This document shows positions 26,595 through 35,771 of a stretch of 64,000 nt of DNA, piece after piece. The position numbers and the translations under genes were made by a program. Every line of letters begins with the position of its first letter. The stretch's first letter is position 1. The stretch is taken from contig JADQBQ010000002.1 in the NCBI GenBank assembly GCA_016278505.1, forward strand, positions 25,638 to 89,637, read 5' to 3'. The notes under the pieces are model-generated. The model searched no databases and was not told the DNA's origin. It saw only the letters and a program-made list of their open reading frames with translations. The DNA is from Clostridiales bacterium. GTDB lineage: Bacteria > Bacillota > Desulfotomaculia > Desulfotomaculales > VENG01.

Positions 26595-27565
26595 TATTCT
26601 TTCACCGCCCGTTTTTCCAATTGGTTTATTATATGCCGGGCCTCATCTACAATTTGCTTAATTATTTCGCCTGCAGGTTGTATTTCTTTAATCATAGCAC
26701 AAACCTGTCCGGCCATGACCGAACCATATTCCACATCACCATCAACCATAGCACTGCGCAGGCGTCCCACACCCAGTTTTTCAATCTCCTCCGGAGCGGC
26801 ACATTTCTTTTCTAATTCCTCAAACTGCCTGCTTAGTTTATTCTTTAATACCCTTACCGGGTGCCCCGTGGACACACCTGTCACCACTGTATCCCTATCC
26901 TTGGCTTTCACAAGACATTCTTTCACTTTAGGGTGAATGGCACATTCTTGGGCAGACATAAACCTGGTGCCCATTTGCACCCCTTGTGCTCCCAGAGCCA
27001 TAGCAGCAACCATTCCCTTTCCGTCATATATACCCCCGGCGGCGATAACAGGAACTTCTACTGCCTCAACAACCTGTGGCACTAACGGGAGTGTGCCCAG
27101 ATCACCCACATGACCTCCGGATTCACGACCCTCGGCAATCAGTGCGTCAATACCACTGCGCACTAAACGACGAGCCAGTGCAACAGAGGCCACCACGGGA
27201 ATTACTTTGCACCCTACATCCTGAAGCGGTTTTACATACTTGCCGGGATTACCGGCGCCGGTGGTAACTACATGCACCTTTTCCTCAATTAAAACATTTA
27301 TAATATCATCAACATACGGTGACATCAACATAACATTAACGCCGAAGGGTTTATCCGTCAGTAGTTTAGCCTGCCGTATTTGTTCCTGAACATACTCCGG
27401 CGGGGCCTGACCAGCCCCGATTATACCTAATCCGCCGGCATTACTTACTGCCGCAACTAAAGGGGCCGTGGAAACCCAGGCCATACCTCCCTGAACAATC
27501 GGATAATTTATATTTAACAAATCGCAAATAGATGTCCGGATATTACCCCTCCTCCCTCTGTTCAT
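26594..27565 (-). CDS. fabK: Enoyl-ACP reductase II (FMN-dependent)
   Basis: Flavoprotein enoyl reductase that replaces FabI in many Gram-positive anaerobes. The barrel is recognisable from INYPIVQGGMAWVSTAPLVA, NAGGLGIIGAG, GRESGGHVGDLGT and VIAAGGIYDGKGMVAA. It has up to 323 residues. The start is unusual: the ATG at 27565 has only a weak site, while a very strong GGGAGGAGGGG lies inside the frame just before ATCCGGACA, where homologs have their first Met. Initiation at a non-AUG codon near 27541 is therefore possible. Confidence 0.93.
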   Translation of the reverse strand: MNRGRRGNIRTSICDLLNINYPIVQGGMAWVSTAPLVAAVSNAGGLGIIGAGQAPPEYVQEQIRQAKLLTDKPFGVNVMLMSPYVDDIINVLIEEKVHVVTTGAGNPGKYVKPLQDVGCKVIPVVASVALARRLVRSGIDALIAEGRESGGHVGDLGTLPLVPQVVEAVEVPVIAAGGIYDGKGMVAAMALGAQGVQMGTRFMSAQECAIHPKVKECLVKAKDRDTVVTGVSTGHPVRVLKNKLSRQFEELEKKCAAPEEIEKLGVGRLRSAMVDGDVEYGSVMAGQVCAMIKEIQPAGEIIKQIVDEARHIINQLEKRAVKE

Positions 27566-27569
27566 AAAC

Positions 27570-28574
27570 CTACTGTTTTTGGTACCATTTCACGGCCAGG
27601 CCGGCCCACGTCAGTCCGGCACCAAAACCAACCATGATTATATTTTGACCGTCTTTTATTTTCTTCTGCTTTACAGCCTCGTATAGTGCAATTGGTATAG
27701 AGGCCGTGGAAGTGTTACCAAACCGATCTACATTTACCAGCACCCTATTCATGTTAATTCCTACCCGGCGTGCGGCTGTTTCAATAATTCGGATATTAGC
27801 CTGATGGGGAATAAAAAAGTTTATATCTTCAGGCGTTAAGCCTGCCATCGATATCACTTCCATGGCCCCTTCACCCATGGCACGAACGGCGAACCGAAAA
27901 ACCTCTCTGCCATTCATAGTCACATAATGAAGGTTCTCCTGTATTGTGGCTTCAGACGCCGGCAGGCGGGAACCACCGGCCGGTACTTTCAGATGCTTTC
28001 CGCCGCTACCATCAGAGCCAAGCCGTGTAGAAAGGATACCTCTATTATCGGGGACCCTTTCCAGGACTGCCGCCCCGGCACCATCTCCAAAAAGAACACA
28101 AGTGTTTCTGTCCTTCCAGTTAATTATTTTAGAAAGCGTTTCAGCACCGATAATAAGGACTGTCTCAAATGTGCCTGACGCAATATACTGATGACCCACG
28201 GATAGGGCGTAAAGAAAGCCTGTGCAACCGGCCAACAAATCAAAGGCACCAGCATTTGCCGCTCCCAACCTGTCCTGAACCATGCAGGCGGTAGCGGGCA
28301 TTAGCATGTCCGGAGTATTAGTAGCCACTATAATCAGATCTACACTCTCCGGCCTTAACCCGGCGTTTTTTAGCGCCTCGCCAGCGGCATCAACCGCTAA
28401 ATCAGAAGCAGCTTGATCTGGACCGGCAATTCTTCTCTCTTTGATCCCTGTTCTAGTTCGGATCCATTCATCCGAAGTATCTACCATCTGTTGTAAGTCC
28501 AAATTGGTTAAGACTTTATCTGGTACAGCCACCCCCAGGCCGGTGATGCCCGCCCTGTAAGTAGATTTAGGCAT
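27570..28574 (-). CDS. fabH: 3-oxoacyl-ACP synthase III
   Basis: Initiating condensing enzyme that joins acyl-CoA to malonyl-ACP and sets straight or branched chain type. The triad is Cys in DLLAGCTGFLYALSV, His in FFIPHQANIRIIE and Asn in VDRFGNTSTASIP. It has 334 residues. It overlaps the end of plsX by eight bases, with GGGAGGTG upstream of its ATG. Confidence 0.97.
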   Translation of the reverse strand: MPKSTYRAGITGLGVAVPDKVLTNLDLQQMVDTSDEWIRTRTGIKERRIAGPDQAASDLAVDAAGEALKNAGLRPESVDLIIVATNTPDMLMPATACMVQDRLGAANAGAFDLLAGCTGFLYALSVGHQYIASGTFETVLIIGAETLSKIINWKDRNTCVLFGDGAGAAVLERVPDNRGILSTRLGSDGSGGKHLKVPAGGSRLPASEATIQENLHYVTMNGREVFRFAVRAMGEGAMEVISMAGLTPEDINFFIPHQANIRIIETAARRVGINMNRVLVNVDRFGNTSTASIPIALYEAVKQKKIKDGQNIIMVGFGAGLTWAGLAVKWYQKQ

Positions 28575-29580
28575 TACCGTAATTCACCTCCCGGCCTGCT
28601 GTATCGGCGACTCCGCTATGAATAGCGGATACGATATCCTTTTCTGCAGAATCTCTTGCCATTCGAATGGCATGTTTAATGGCTGTTGAATTCGAACTTC
28701 CATGCGCTATAATGGTTATTCCATTCACCCCTAATAGCGGGGCACCCCCATATTCTGAGTAATCCATTTTACGTTTTATCTCCTTCAATACCGGTATGGT
28801 CAAAATTGCTCCCAACCTGGCCCTCATGCTCTTGGCGACCTCTTCCTTGATTGCGCCCATTAAGGTTGCAGCAAGTCCTTCACCGGTTTTCAAAACAACA
28901 TTTCCCACAAAACCGTCGCATACAATTACATCGGCAACGCCACTAAACACATCCCGTCCTTCAACATTCCCGATAAAATTAACGTTTGAAGCTTTTAACA
29001 GGGGATAGGTACCAAGTGTTAGTTCATTTCCTTTTGTTTCCTCTTCTCCTATATTTAAGAGCCCTACGGCAGGGTTTTCAACCCCCAGTATGAGCTTAGA
29101 ATACAAAGAACCCATAATACCAAACTGCAGTAAATGCTTGGGACTGCAATCTGAATTTGCCCCTGCGTCTAACAACAATGTACACCGGGTGCGGTTAGGT
29201 AAAAGAGTAGCTATAGCCGGCCGGCCGATACTTTTAATCCTGCCCAAGTAAAGCAATGAGGCCGCCATTACAGCTCCTGTACTGCCAGCTGAGACCATTG
29301 CTTGGGCTTTCCCGCCTTTCATTAACTCCACAGCTTTTACGATCGAAGAGTTGCGCTTGCGCCGCACTGCTACTGCAGGTGACTCGTGCATTCCAATGAT
29401 TTCAGGTGCATGTTCCACTGTTACATCTTCAGCGCTCAGCGCTTTCAATTCTTTTACTATTATATTTTCGTCTCCTATTAAACTCACTTCTATCCCCAGT
29501 TCCCGATGTGCACGCACCGCCCCAAGGACAATCTCACGGGGGGCAAAATCCCCACCCATGGCATCAACGACAATATTCAC
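28567..29580 (-). CDS. plsX: Phosphate acyltransferase PlsX
   Basis: Makes acyl-phosphate from acyl-ACP, the first step toward phosphatidic acid in Gram-positives. Typical blocks are VDAMGGDFAPREIV, SAGSTGAVMAASLLYLGRI and DGFVGNVVLKTGEGLA. The start is taken as GTG at 29580, which overlaps the fapR stop as GTGA and has GGAGG ten bases upstream; the TTG at 29589 is too close to that site. The protein is 337 residues. Confidence 0.95.
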   Translation of the reverse strand: MNIVVDAMGGDFAPREIVLGAVRAHRELGIEVSLIGDENIIVKELKALSAEDVTVEHAPEIIGMHESPAVAVRRKRNSSIVKAVELMKGGKAQAMVSAGSTGAVMAASLLYLGRIKSIGRPAIATLLPNRTRCTLLLDAGANSDCSPKHLLQFGIMGSLYSKLILGVENPAVGLLNIGEEETKGNELTLGTYPLLKASNVNFIGNVEGRDVFSGVADVIVCDGFVGNVVLKTGEGLAATLMGAIKEEVAKSMRARLGAILTIPVLKEIKRKMDYSEYGGAPLLGVNGITIIAHGSSNSTAIKHAIRMARDSAEKDIVSAIHSGVADTAGREVNYGNA

Positions 29581-30152
29581 CGATGCCAAACCTCCTCTGC
29601 TATAGCAAAAATCAGAAACTTTCCCTCAAAAACGATTTCTTCGCCTACTCGCGAGGAAACCCTTACCATGTATTTATTTCCTTTTTTTCTGGTAATAGTC
29701 GCCCGGGCAACCACATTTTCGCTTTCGTATACTGGACGTTTAAAACTAATCTTAGATGTCCCGGTTAGCGCAACTTCGGTGTCAATAAGAGCTACAGCCA
29801 GAGAATTTGCTTGGGCAAAAATCAAGTGCCCCCTTGCTACTCGCGTTTTTTGTAAAGTCATATTATCAGTTACATTTAAAATGGAAACCCCGTAACTACC
29901 CACTTCTACATCCACCAGCTCCCCAACCAATTCTTCCCGGTCAAGAGAACGGACATGCGTATAAACCTTTTGAGCTACCTCTTTTAGACGTTTACGCATC
30001 TCCGGGATACCCTTTTCGGAACGGTCGAGACGAACAGTCTGAATACTAACACCAAGGGTATGTGCTAAATCTTCATCTGTTAAAAAGGGATTCCCTTCGA
30101 TATATTTTTGTAAAAGTCTTTGCCTAGTCACCTTTGACAATGCGTTTTTCAA
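29577..30152 (-). CDS. fapR: Fatty-acid biosynthesis repressor FapR
   Basis: Repressor of the fatty-acid and phospholipid genes that is released by malonyl-CoA. The N-terminal HTH spans ~1-55 (RLLQKYIEGNPFLTDEDLA and LGVSIQTVRLDRSEKGIPEM) and a C-terminal hot-dog domain binds malonyl-CoA. It has 191 residues. It heads fapR-plsX-fabH-fabK-fabD-fabG-acpP-fabF, and a perfect FapR-type palindrome lies 22 bases upstream. Confidence 0.96.
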   Translation of the reverse strand: MKNALSKVTRQRLLQKYIEGNPFLTDEDLAHTLGVSIQTVRLDRSEKGIPEMRKRLKEVAQKVYTHVRSLDREELVGELVDVEVGSYGVSILNVTDNMTLQKTRVARGHLIFAQANSLAVALIDTEVALTGTSKISFKRPVYESENVVARATITRKKGNKYMVRVSSRVGEEIVFEGKFLIFAIAEEVWHR

Positions 30153-30173
30153 ACCAACTCACCTAATATCATA

Positions 30174-30190
30174 TTAGTACCAGGTACTAA
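30174..30190. promoter_or_regulatory. FapR operator
   Basis: TTAGTACCAGGTACTAA is a perfect palindrome about one central base and matches the known FapR box of Bacillus. It begins five bases downstream of the -10 box, so a bound repressor would block the transcription start. This shows autoregulation and control of the whole fab operon. Confidence 0.9.
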
Positions 30191-30195
30191 AGTGT

Positions 30196-30224
30196 AGTAT
30201 AAATCACGTTGGAAAAAAAAGCAA
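30196..30224 (-). promoter_or_regulatory. Promoter of the fapR-plsX-fab operon
   Basis: On the minus strand, TTGCTT, a 17-base spacer and TATACT lie directly upstream of the FapR operator. Confidence 0.75.
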
Positions 30225-30271
30225 TAAAAAAGTGAGTTTAAATAAGTTCCCTTATAGTCATTAATAATAAT

Positions 30272-30304
30272 AAAAAATAAGCCCCGAAAATTCGGAACTT
30301 ATTT
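30272..30304 (-). terminator. Rho-independent terminator after rpmF
   Basis: On the minus strand, AAATAAGTTCCGAA pairs with TTCGGGGCTTATTT (with G-U pairs) and a T-rich run follows. It separates yceD-rpmF from the FapR-controlled operon. Confidence 0.85.
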
Positions 30305-30318
30305 GGATAAATTACCTT

Positions 30319-30492
30319 TTATTTGGCTACAACCTCTGTCCCTTTATAATAACCGCATTCGGGACATACACGGTGAGATACCGTAAAGGCATGGCATTGC
30401 GTACATTTTACCAACTTAGGCGCCGTCAACTTTTGAGTTGCCCTGCGCTGGCGGTTACGCTGCTTACCCCTTTTCCTCTTGGGAACCCCCAT
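30319..30492 (-). CDS. rpmF: 50S ribosomal protein L32
   Basis: 57-residue zinc-ribbon ribosomal protein. The N terminus MGVPKRKRGKQRNRQRRA is diagnostic, and the zinc ligands are CTQC and CPEC (VKCTQCHAF and HRVCPECGYY). GGGGGGAG precedes the ATG at 30492, which lies 29 bases inside the end of yceD in another frame. yceD-rpmF upstream of the fab genes is a very common order. Confidence 0.97.
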   Translation of the reverse strand: MGVPKRKRGKQRNRQRRATQKLTAPKLVKCTQCHAFTVSHRVCPECGYYKGTEVVAK

Positions 30493-31018
30493 TATTCTCC
30501 CCCCTTTTCAACAATTCCTTCAATTTTGCCATTCTTGGATCTACAATCTCCTCACGGCAATCACATTCCTTAACATTCCGGTTGCATCCACACTGAGGGC
30601 ATAGGCCTTTACATTGTTCACCACAAAGCGCCCGTATAGGCATGGCTAGAATAATGGCTTTCAAAACCTCAGGCTGAATGTCAATCTCATCTCCAGAATA
30701 AGGAACATAGTCGTCCCCCTCCTCTGCATTCTGAGAGAGCCCTTTCTCCTTGTCATAATAGGTTTCAAACAGATCGGCATGGACGGGATATTTGAAGGAC
30801 GCAAGGCATCTTGCGCATTGTGTGTTGACACTGGTATCAATTGTTCCGGTAACAAGCAAACACAATCCGGTATTTGTTATGTCAACATGGATATCAGTAG
30901 TCCCGGCAAAAGATACTTGACCTTCACTACTGTCTAACTCCGGTAGACTAACATCCAAGTCATAATGATCTTGCCTGCCTCTTTCTTCTTTTAAACCCTT
31001 AACGTTAAGCCTGATCAT
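30464..31018 (-). CDS. DUF177 / YceD family protein
   Basis: Conserved protein encoded upstream of rpmF in most bacteria and associated with 23S rRNA maturation in some. It has 184 residues from the ATG at 31018, which has GGAGGG upstream. A Cys pair in CARCLASF and a C-terminal cluster LCGEQCKGLCPQCGCN could bind zinc. It is the first gene of the unit driven by the consensus promoter at 31045. Confidence 0.93.
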   Translation of the reverse strand: MIRLNVKGLKEERGRQDHYDLDVSLPELDSSEGQVSFAGTTDIHVDITNTGLCLLVTGTIDTSVNTQCARCLASFKYPVHADLFETYYDKEKGLSQNAEEGDDYVPYSGDEIDIQPEVLKAIILAMPIRALCGEQCKGLCPQCGCNRNVKECDCREEIVDPRMAKLKELLKRGENNGGSQEEKG

Positions 31019-31044
31019 ATTATCCCTCCGATATAACAAATTCA

Positions 31045-31073
31045 ATTATATAAACAGTTCTATCCATTGTCAA
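31045..31073 (-). promoter_or_regulatory. Consensus sigma-A promoter for yceD-rpmF
   Basis: On the minus strand TTGACA and TATAAT, both perfect, are separated by 17 bases and lie 27 bases before the yceD start. Confidence 0.88.
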
Positions 31074-31171
31074 GGATTGGACTTGTACAGGTTATTCTGT
31101 CGGCAGTCATTTTCCATCCCCTTAAATTCATATATTTCAAAGAATAGTGAGAAGGGACTGAAATACTCTCC

Positions 31172-32470
31172 ATGACGTTCATTTTGATGTTAATAGTGGC
31201 TATACTTATACTAATGTTTCGGATAAGTTTCGCTCAGACATTGTACCCGCATAAAGACACGCTAACAAGGGTTCTATTAGGAGTCACAGTGGTAAGTTTC
31301 ATTATCATCATGATAACTCACCCCAAAATTATCTTTGCTGGTTCTGTTGCCGGGCTGAATGCATGGTGGAATATTGTTTTCCCCGCCTTGCTTCCCTTTT
31401 TTATTGCATCCGAATTATTAATGAGTTTTGGTATTGTACACTTTATGGGTGTATTACTGGAACCGATGATGCGCCCTCTCTTTAATGTCCCGGGAACAGG
31501 TTCCTTTGTGATGGCCATAGGTTTCACCAGTGGTTATCCAATTGGTTCCATGGTCACTGCCCGCCTGCGTAGCCAGGGTCTGTGTTCAAGGGTGGAAGCA
31601 GAAAGACTGATGTCATTTACCAACAATTCAAGCCCCCTGTTTATGCTGGTTGCCGTGGCAGTGGGAATGTTCAACAACCCTGCGGTAGGGCTGGTAATTG
31701 CTGGCGCTCATTATACGGCAAACCTTACCTTAGGATTATGTCTTAGATTCTACAGAATAAGCGAAAAAGGAAAATCATTGCCACCGCGTACCAAAATACA
31801 CCTGATACCGGCTAAGGCGCTGGAAGAGATGCTAGGCATTGTAAGGCAGGAGAACCGCCCTTTCGGGAAAATAATGGGGGATGCGGTCAAAAACTCAATA
31901 AACAACCTGCTTAATATTGGCGGCTTCATTATTTTGTTTGCGGTTATTATTAACGTGCTCACCGAATTAGGCGTGATTGGATTAATTGCCGCAGCTCTTG
32001 GTGAAATATTAATCCCGGTAGGTGTATCAGCCGGCGTATTAAGTGCGGTTGCCAGTGGCATCTTTGAAATGACCATGGGTACAAAACTAGCAAGCGAGGC
32101 TAGTGCTCCTTTACTACAACAATTAGTAGCTGTATCATTCATTCTCGCCTGGAGCGGTTTATCCGTCATCGCACAAGTAGCAAGCATGATTGCCCATACC
32201 GACATTAGACTTGGACTCTTTATCATTGCGCGCATATTTCATGCTTTTCTAGCTGGTATATATACCGTGTTTTTTTATAATTTATTTGAACCTAAAATAA
32301 ATACCAGTACTGTTTTTAATGCCTACACCCAAACGGGTTTGGGCACTACCCTAATTTTCATGGAGAACAGTCTGTTATTGTTTTTTGGCATTCTGGCCGT
32401 TTTTATAGCTATCTCATTGTTATCATACCTGACTGTTCTTATTTTCCATATTTTTGCACGTAAAATGTAG
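31172..32470 (+). CDS. ylbJ: Sporulation integral membrane protein YlbJ
   Basis: Polytopic nucleoside-recognition (Gate) domain protein needed for spore coat or cortex development in Bacillus. It has 432 residues and about 10 membrane segments. Family blocks are WWNIVFPALLPFFIASELLM, GFTSGYPIGSMVTARLR and FTNNSSPLFMLVAVAVGMF. The ATG at 31172 lacks a close ribosome site; GAAGGGA is ~17 bases upstream, so an internal Met such as MLIVAILI could be used. In Bacillus ylbJ lies close to rsmD and coaD, as here, though two metabolic genes intervene. Confidence 0.93.
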   Translation: MTFILMLIVAILILMFRISFAQTLYPHKDTLTRVLLGVTVVSFIIIMITHPKIIFAGSVAGLNAWWNIVFPALLPFFIASELLMSFGIVHFMGVLLEPMMRPLFNVPGTGSFVMAIGFTSGYPIGSMVTARLRSQGLCSRVEAERLMSFTNNSSPLFMLVAVAVGMFNNPAVGLVIAGAHYTANLTLGLCLRFYRISEKGKSLPPRTKIHLIPAKALEEMLGIVRQENRPFGKIMGDAVKNSINNLLNIGGFIILFAVIINVLTELGVIGLIAAALGEILIPVGVSAGVLSAVASGIFEMTMGTKLASEASAPLLQQLVAVSFILAWSGLSVIAQVASMIAHTDIRLGLFIIARIFHAFLAGIYTVFFYNLFEPKINTSTVFNAYTQTGLGTTLIFMENSLLLFFGILAVFIAISLLSYLTVLIFHIFARKM

Positions 32471-32592
32471 GGATATTTTAAAGATTAAGCGTCCTTGCAA
32501 AAATTAGAACCTTCATGCATTTGTAATTAAAAGCCTGGATACCCTAACTTATAGTTTGTAACTACTTTGACCCTACCGGAAGGTGAATAAAT

Positions 32593-34695
32593 ATGAATGG
32601 GATTTCAAATTTTTTTACTCCTCAATCCGTAGCCATAGTTGGTGCATCAAAAACCCCGGGTAAAATAGGCAATGCTATTGTGAAAAATATGATTCAGAGC
32701 AACTTCCCAGGGAAAATATATCCCATCAACCCCAAGGAGAATGAAATTGAGGGTTTAGAATGCTACCCATCGATTAGTGACGTCGATGGTAGTTTGGACA
32801 TGGTAGCTGTGGCCATTCCTGCTGCACATACTGTGCCACTGGCAGAGGAATGCGGACAAAAGGGTGTTAAACACCTGGTGGTTATCTCAGCCGGCTTTAA
32901 AGAAATAGGGCATGAAGGAATGGAACTCGAAAAACAGCTTGTTTCCACATGTCAGAACTACGGCATGCGTCTACTGGGCCCTAACTGCATTGGCGTCATG
33001 GACACACATTCCGGGCTAAATGCATCCTTCTCTGGAGTTTACCCAACCAAGGGTGACATAGCATTCATATCTCAAAGCGGTGCCATGTTGGTGGCAATTC
33101 TCGACTGGAGCAAAGCTATCGGACTCGGATTCAGTAAGGTAATCAGCTTGGGTAATAAAGCAGACCTTACGGAAACTCACAGCATAGACATCGCGGCGGA
33201 TGATCCTAATACAAAAGTGATTTTATGTTACATCGAAGACGTAGCAGACGGAGAACATTTTTTAGATGTAGTATCAAAGGCCAGTAAGAAAAAGCCGATC
33301 ATAATTCTCAAATCCGGAACCAGCCAGGCCGGGGCACAGGCAGCTTCTTCACATACGGGGGCACTTGCCGGCAGTGACATTGCATATGAAACCGCTTTTC
33401 GCCAGTGCGGGGTGATAAGGGCTCATACCATGCCGGCACTATTTGACCTGGGCATTGCTTTTTCCCGGCAACCGGTTCCACAAGGAAAGCGAGTTGCCGT
33501 GATAACAAATGCGGGCGGGCCCGGGATTGTTAGTACCGATACCATTGAGAACACAGGACTGGCAATGGCTAGATTTAATAAAGAAACTATTTCCAAGCTA
33601 AGGGATAGCCTGCCGTCGGAGGCGAATATTTACAACCCTGTAGATGTTTTAGGTGATGCTAAGGCCGACCGTTATGGTTTTTCGCTGGAAAAAGCTCTTG
33701 GTGATAAAGGAGTAGACAGTGCCCTTGTGCTGGTGTGCCCCACCGCAGTTACAGACCCCGTAAACACCGCCAGAGAAGTGACGCGGGTTCACCGGTTATA
33801 CCCGGAGAAACCTGTATTTGCGGCATATATGGGTGGCGAAACACTTAAGGACGGATCTAAACTATTGGAACGGGAAGGTGTCCCCAGTTTTATATTTCCA
33901 GAGCCGGCCATCCATGCCCTTGCAGGCATGAGTCGGTATGCAGAATTACAGCAAAGATTTGAGGAAGAAAAGGATGAGGATAAGCAAGAAACCGGTACAA
34001 AGGAAGTTAAACAAATTTTTAACTCTGTAAAGAATGATGGTAGACTGGTACTACTGGGTAATGAAACAGCGCAAGTGGCTACGGCTTTCGGGATTCCCGC
34101 CGCCCCGGTTGAACTGGCCGAAAGCCCGGATGAAGCGGCAAAACTAGCTGATGAAATGGGTTACCCGGTAGTGTTAAAAGTAGCTTCCCCCAAAATTTTA
34201 CACAAGACAGATGTGGGGGGAGTTAAAATAAATCTCAATGGCCCTAACGAAGTGCGTAAGGGGTTTGTTGAAATAAACGAAAACATCCAAAGATATTTAC
34301 CCGACGTAGTAATACACGGCATAGAAGTGCAAAGAATGATGCCTAAAGGGGTGGAACTAATCGTCGGAATGAGCAGAGACGTACAATTTGGGCCACTCAT
34401 CGCCTTCGGCCTGGGAGGTATTTACGTTAACCTGCTTAAAGATGTTAGCTTCAGACTCGCCCGGAATTTAACCAGGAAAGAAATAGAAAGTATGATCCAC
34501 GAAACGAAAGCATATACCTTACTTCGAGGTTATAGAGGAGATAAGCCGGCGGACATTAAGTCCATAACTAATCTTATCGACCGTGTGGGAAGGCTGACCA
34601 TAGAATTCCCGGAAATCACGGAAATGGACATTAATCCTGTGTTTGCCTACCCCGATGGAGCGTCAGCTCTGGATATTAAAATAACTATTTCGTGA
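32593..34695 (+). CDS. ADP-forming acetate/acyl-CoA synthetase, fused alpha-beta
   Basis: Single-chain NDP-forming acyl-CoA synthetase that interconverts acyl-CoA plus ADP and Pi with acid plus ATP and CoA. The order is a CoA-binding domain (~5-135, IVGASKTPGKIG), succinyl-CoA-synthetase-like domains with the phosphorylated His254 in ASSHTGALAGSD, then an ATP-grasp domain from ~490 (KVASPKILHKTDVGGVKINL). It has 700 residues. GGAAGGTG precedes the ATG. It may conserve energy from acetyl-CoA or from amino-acid-derived acyl-CoAs; the substrate is not fixed by sequence. The next gene begins 10 bases after its stop. Confidence 0.92.
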   Translation: MNGISNFFTPQSVAIVGASKTPGKIGNAIVKNMIQSNFPGKIYPINPKENEIEGLECYPSISDVDGSLDMVAVAIPAAHTVPLAEECGQKGVKHLVVISAGFKEIGHEGMELEKQLVSTCQNYGMRLLGPNCIGVMDTHSGLNASFSGVYPTKGDIAFISQSGAMLVAILDWSKAIGLGFSKVISLGNKADLTETHSIDIAADDPNTKVILCYIEDVADGEHFLDVVSKASKKKPIIILKSGTSQAGAQAASSHTGALAGSDIAYETAFRQCGVIRAHTMPALFDLGIAFSRQPVPQGKRVAVITNAGGPGIVSTDTIENTGLAMARFNKETISKLRDSLPSEANIYNPVDVLGDAKADRYGFSLEKALGDKGVDSALVLVCPTAVTDPVNTAREVTRVHRLYPEKPVFAAYMGGETLKDGSKLLEREGVPSFIFPEPAIHALAGMSRYAELQQRFEEEKDEDKQETGTKEVKQIFNSVKNDGRLVLLGNETAQVATAFGIPAAPVELAESPDEAAKLADEMGYPVVLKVASPKILHKTDVGGVKINLNGPNEVRKGFVEINENIQRYLPDVVIHGIEVQRMMPKGVELIVGMSRDVQFGPLIAFGLGGIYVNLLKDVSFRLARNLTRKEIESMIHETKAYTLLRGYRGDKPADIKSITNLIDRVGRLTIEFPEITEMDINPVFAYPDGASALDIKITIS

Positions 34696-34705
34696 GGTGT
34701 GTCTC

Positions 34706-35764
34706 GTGAAAAACATTTACACTTTAGGTCCTACAGGAAGCGGAAAAACTGCTATGGCCGTTGGCCTAGCCCTAAAATTACAACAAGAAGGATATAAAGT
34801 ATCTTATTTTAAACCAGTGGGTAACACCATGGGGGGTGCTAATAAAGACGAAGATGCTTCACTTATGCAGCGGGTTTTGAATATGAATCATTCTCTTGAT
34901 ACCATTGTACCGTGTATTACGGGACCCTCATATTTATCCGGATATAAAAAAATGGAGTCTTTGGAACAAATATTATCATCGTATCAAAAAATTGCAAAAA
35001 ATAGTGACATAGTTATCATTGGCGGTTCAGGCAACCCATACATACTTGCCTCCTTTGGGCTGGATGCGGCCGCCCTCGCAGCGAAAATGGATGCCGTTGC
35101 TTTATTCATGATACGAATTGAAAATGATTTTAGCCTTGACCAGGCAATTTTCTATAATAAATATTTTTTAAATTATGGTATTTCTGTTATTGGCAATGTA
35201 TTTAACAATGTACCAAGGCCGTTACTTTCAAAAACTGAAGGGGTTTATAAAAAGATCCTGGAAGAAAAGGGCCTAAAGACCGTAGGGATCATACCGGTAC
35301 GTGCCAACATGGCTTCTCCTACCGTAGCAGAGTACTATGAAGTACTGGGTGGAGAGATTCTTACCGGTGAGGACAGTATGGACAGACTTATTGAGGATGT
35401 AATTATTGGAGCCATGACCTTGGAAAGTGCCCTGGGATATTTAAGACGGGCCCCTAACAAAGCAATCATTACCGGGGGAGACAGGGCGGACCTTGCACTG
35501 GCCGCGTTGGAAACGAGCACCTCGGCCCTGATTCTTACCGGCGGTCTGTATCCCGATGTGAAAGTTGTTGCCCGGGCAGCGGAAAAGGAGGTACCTGTTA
35601 TTTTAGTCCATTATGATACGTACACAACAATTGAGAAAATTAACGAGGTATCCAGACACATAAGACCTGATGATAAGTTAAGCATAAGAATTGCCCAGGA
35701 AAATACGGAAAAATACTGTAATTGGGAATATGTGTTAAATTGCGCAAAAAGTGAGGGCGATTAA
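34706..35764 (+). CDS. BioD-like / DRTGG domain protein
   Basis: Two-domain protein of 352 residues. The N-terminal BioD/CobQ-like P-loop domain has GPTGSGKTAMAVGLALKL and, from ~200, a DRTGG domain with AIITGGDRADLALAALETS. The same pair of domains forms the regulatory N-terminal part of long phosphotransacetylases, but the catalytic PTA domain is absent. GTG at 34706 is chosen because GAGGTG lies six bases upstream. The tight link to the acyl-CoA synthetase suggests it regulates or serves that enzyme; this is inference. Confidence 0.85.
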   Translation: MKNIYTLGPTGSGKTAMAVGLALKLQQEGYKVSYFKPVGNTMGGANKDEDASLMQRVLNMNHSLDTIVPCITGPSYLSGYKKMESLEQILSSYQKIAKNSDIVIIGGSGNPYILASFGLDAAALAAKMDAVALFMIRIENDFSLDQAIFYNKYFLNYGISVIGNVFNNVPRPLLSKTEGVYKKILEEKGLKTVGIIPVRANMASPTVAEYYEVLGGEILTGEDSMDRLIEDVIIGAMTLESALGYLRRAPNKAIITGGDRADLALAALETSTSALILTGGLYPDVKVVARAAEKEVPVILVHYDTYTTIEKINEVSRHIRPDDKLSIRIAQENTEKYCNWEYVLNCAKSEGD

Positions 35765-35771
35765 ACGCCCT

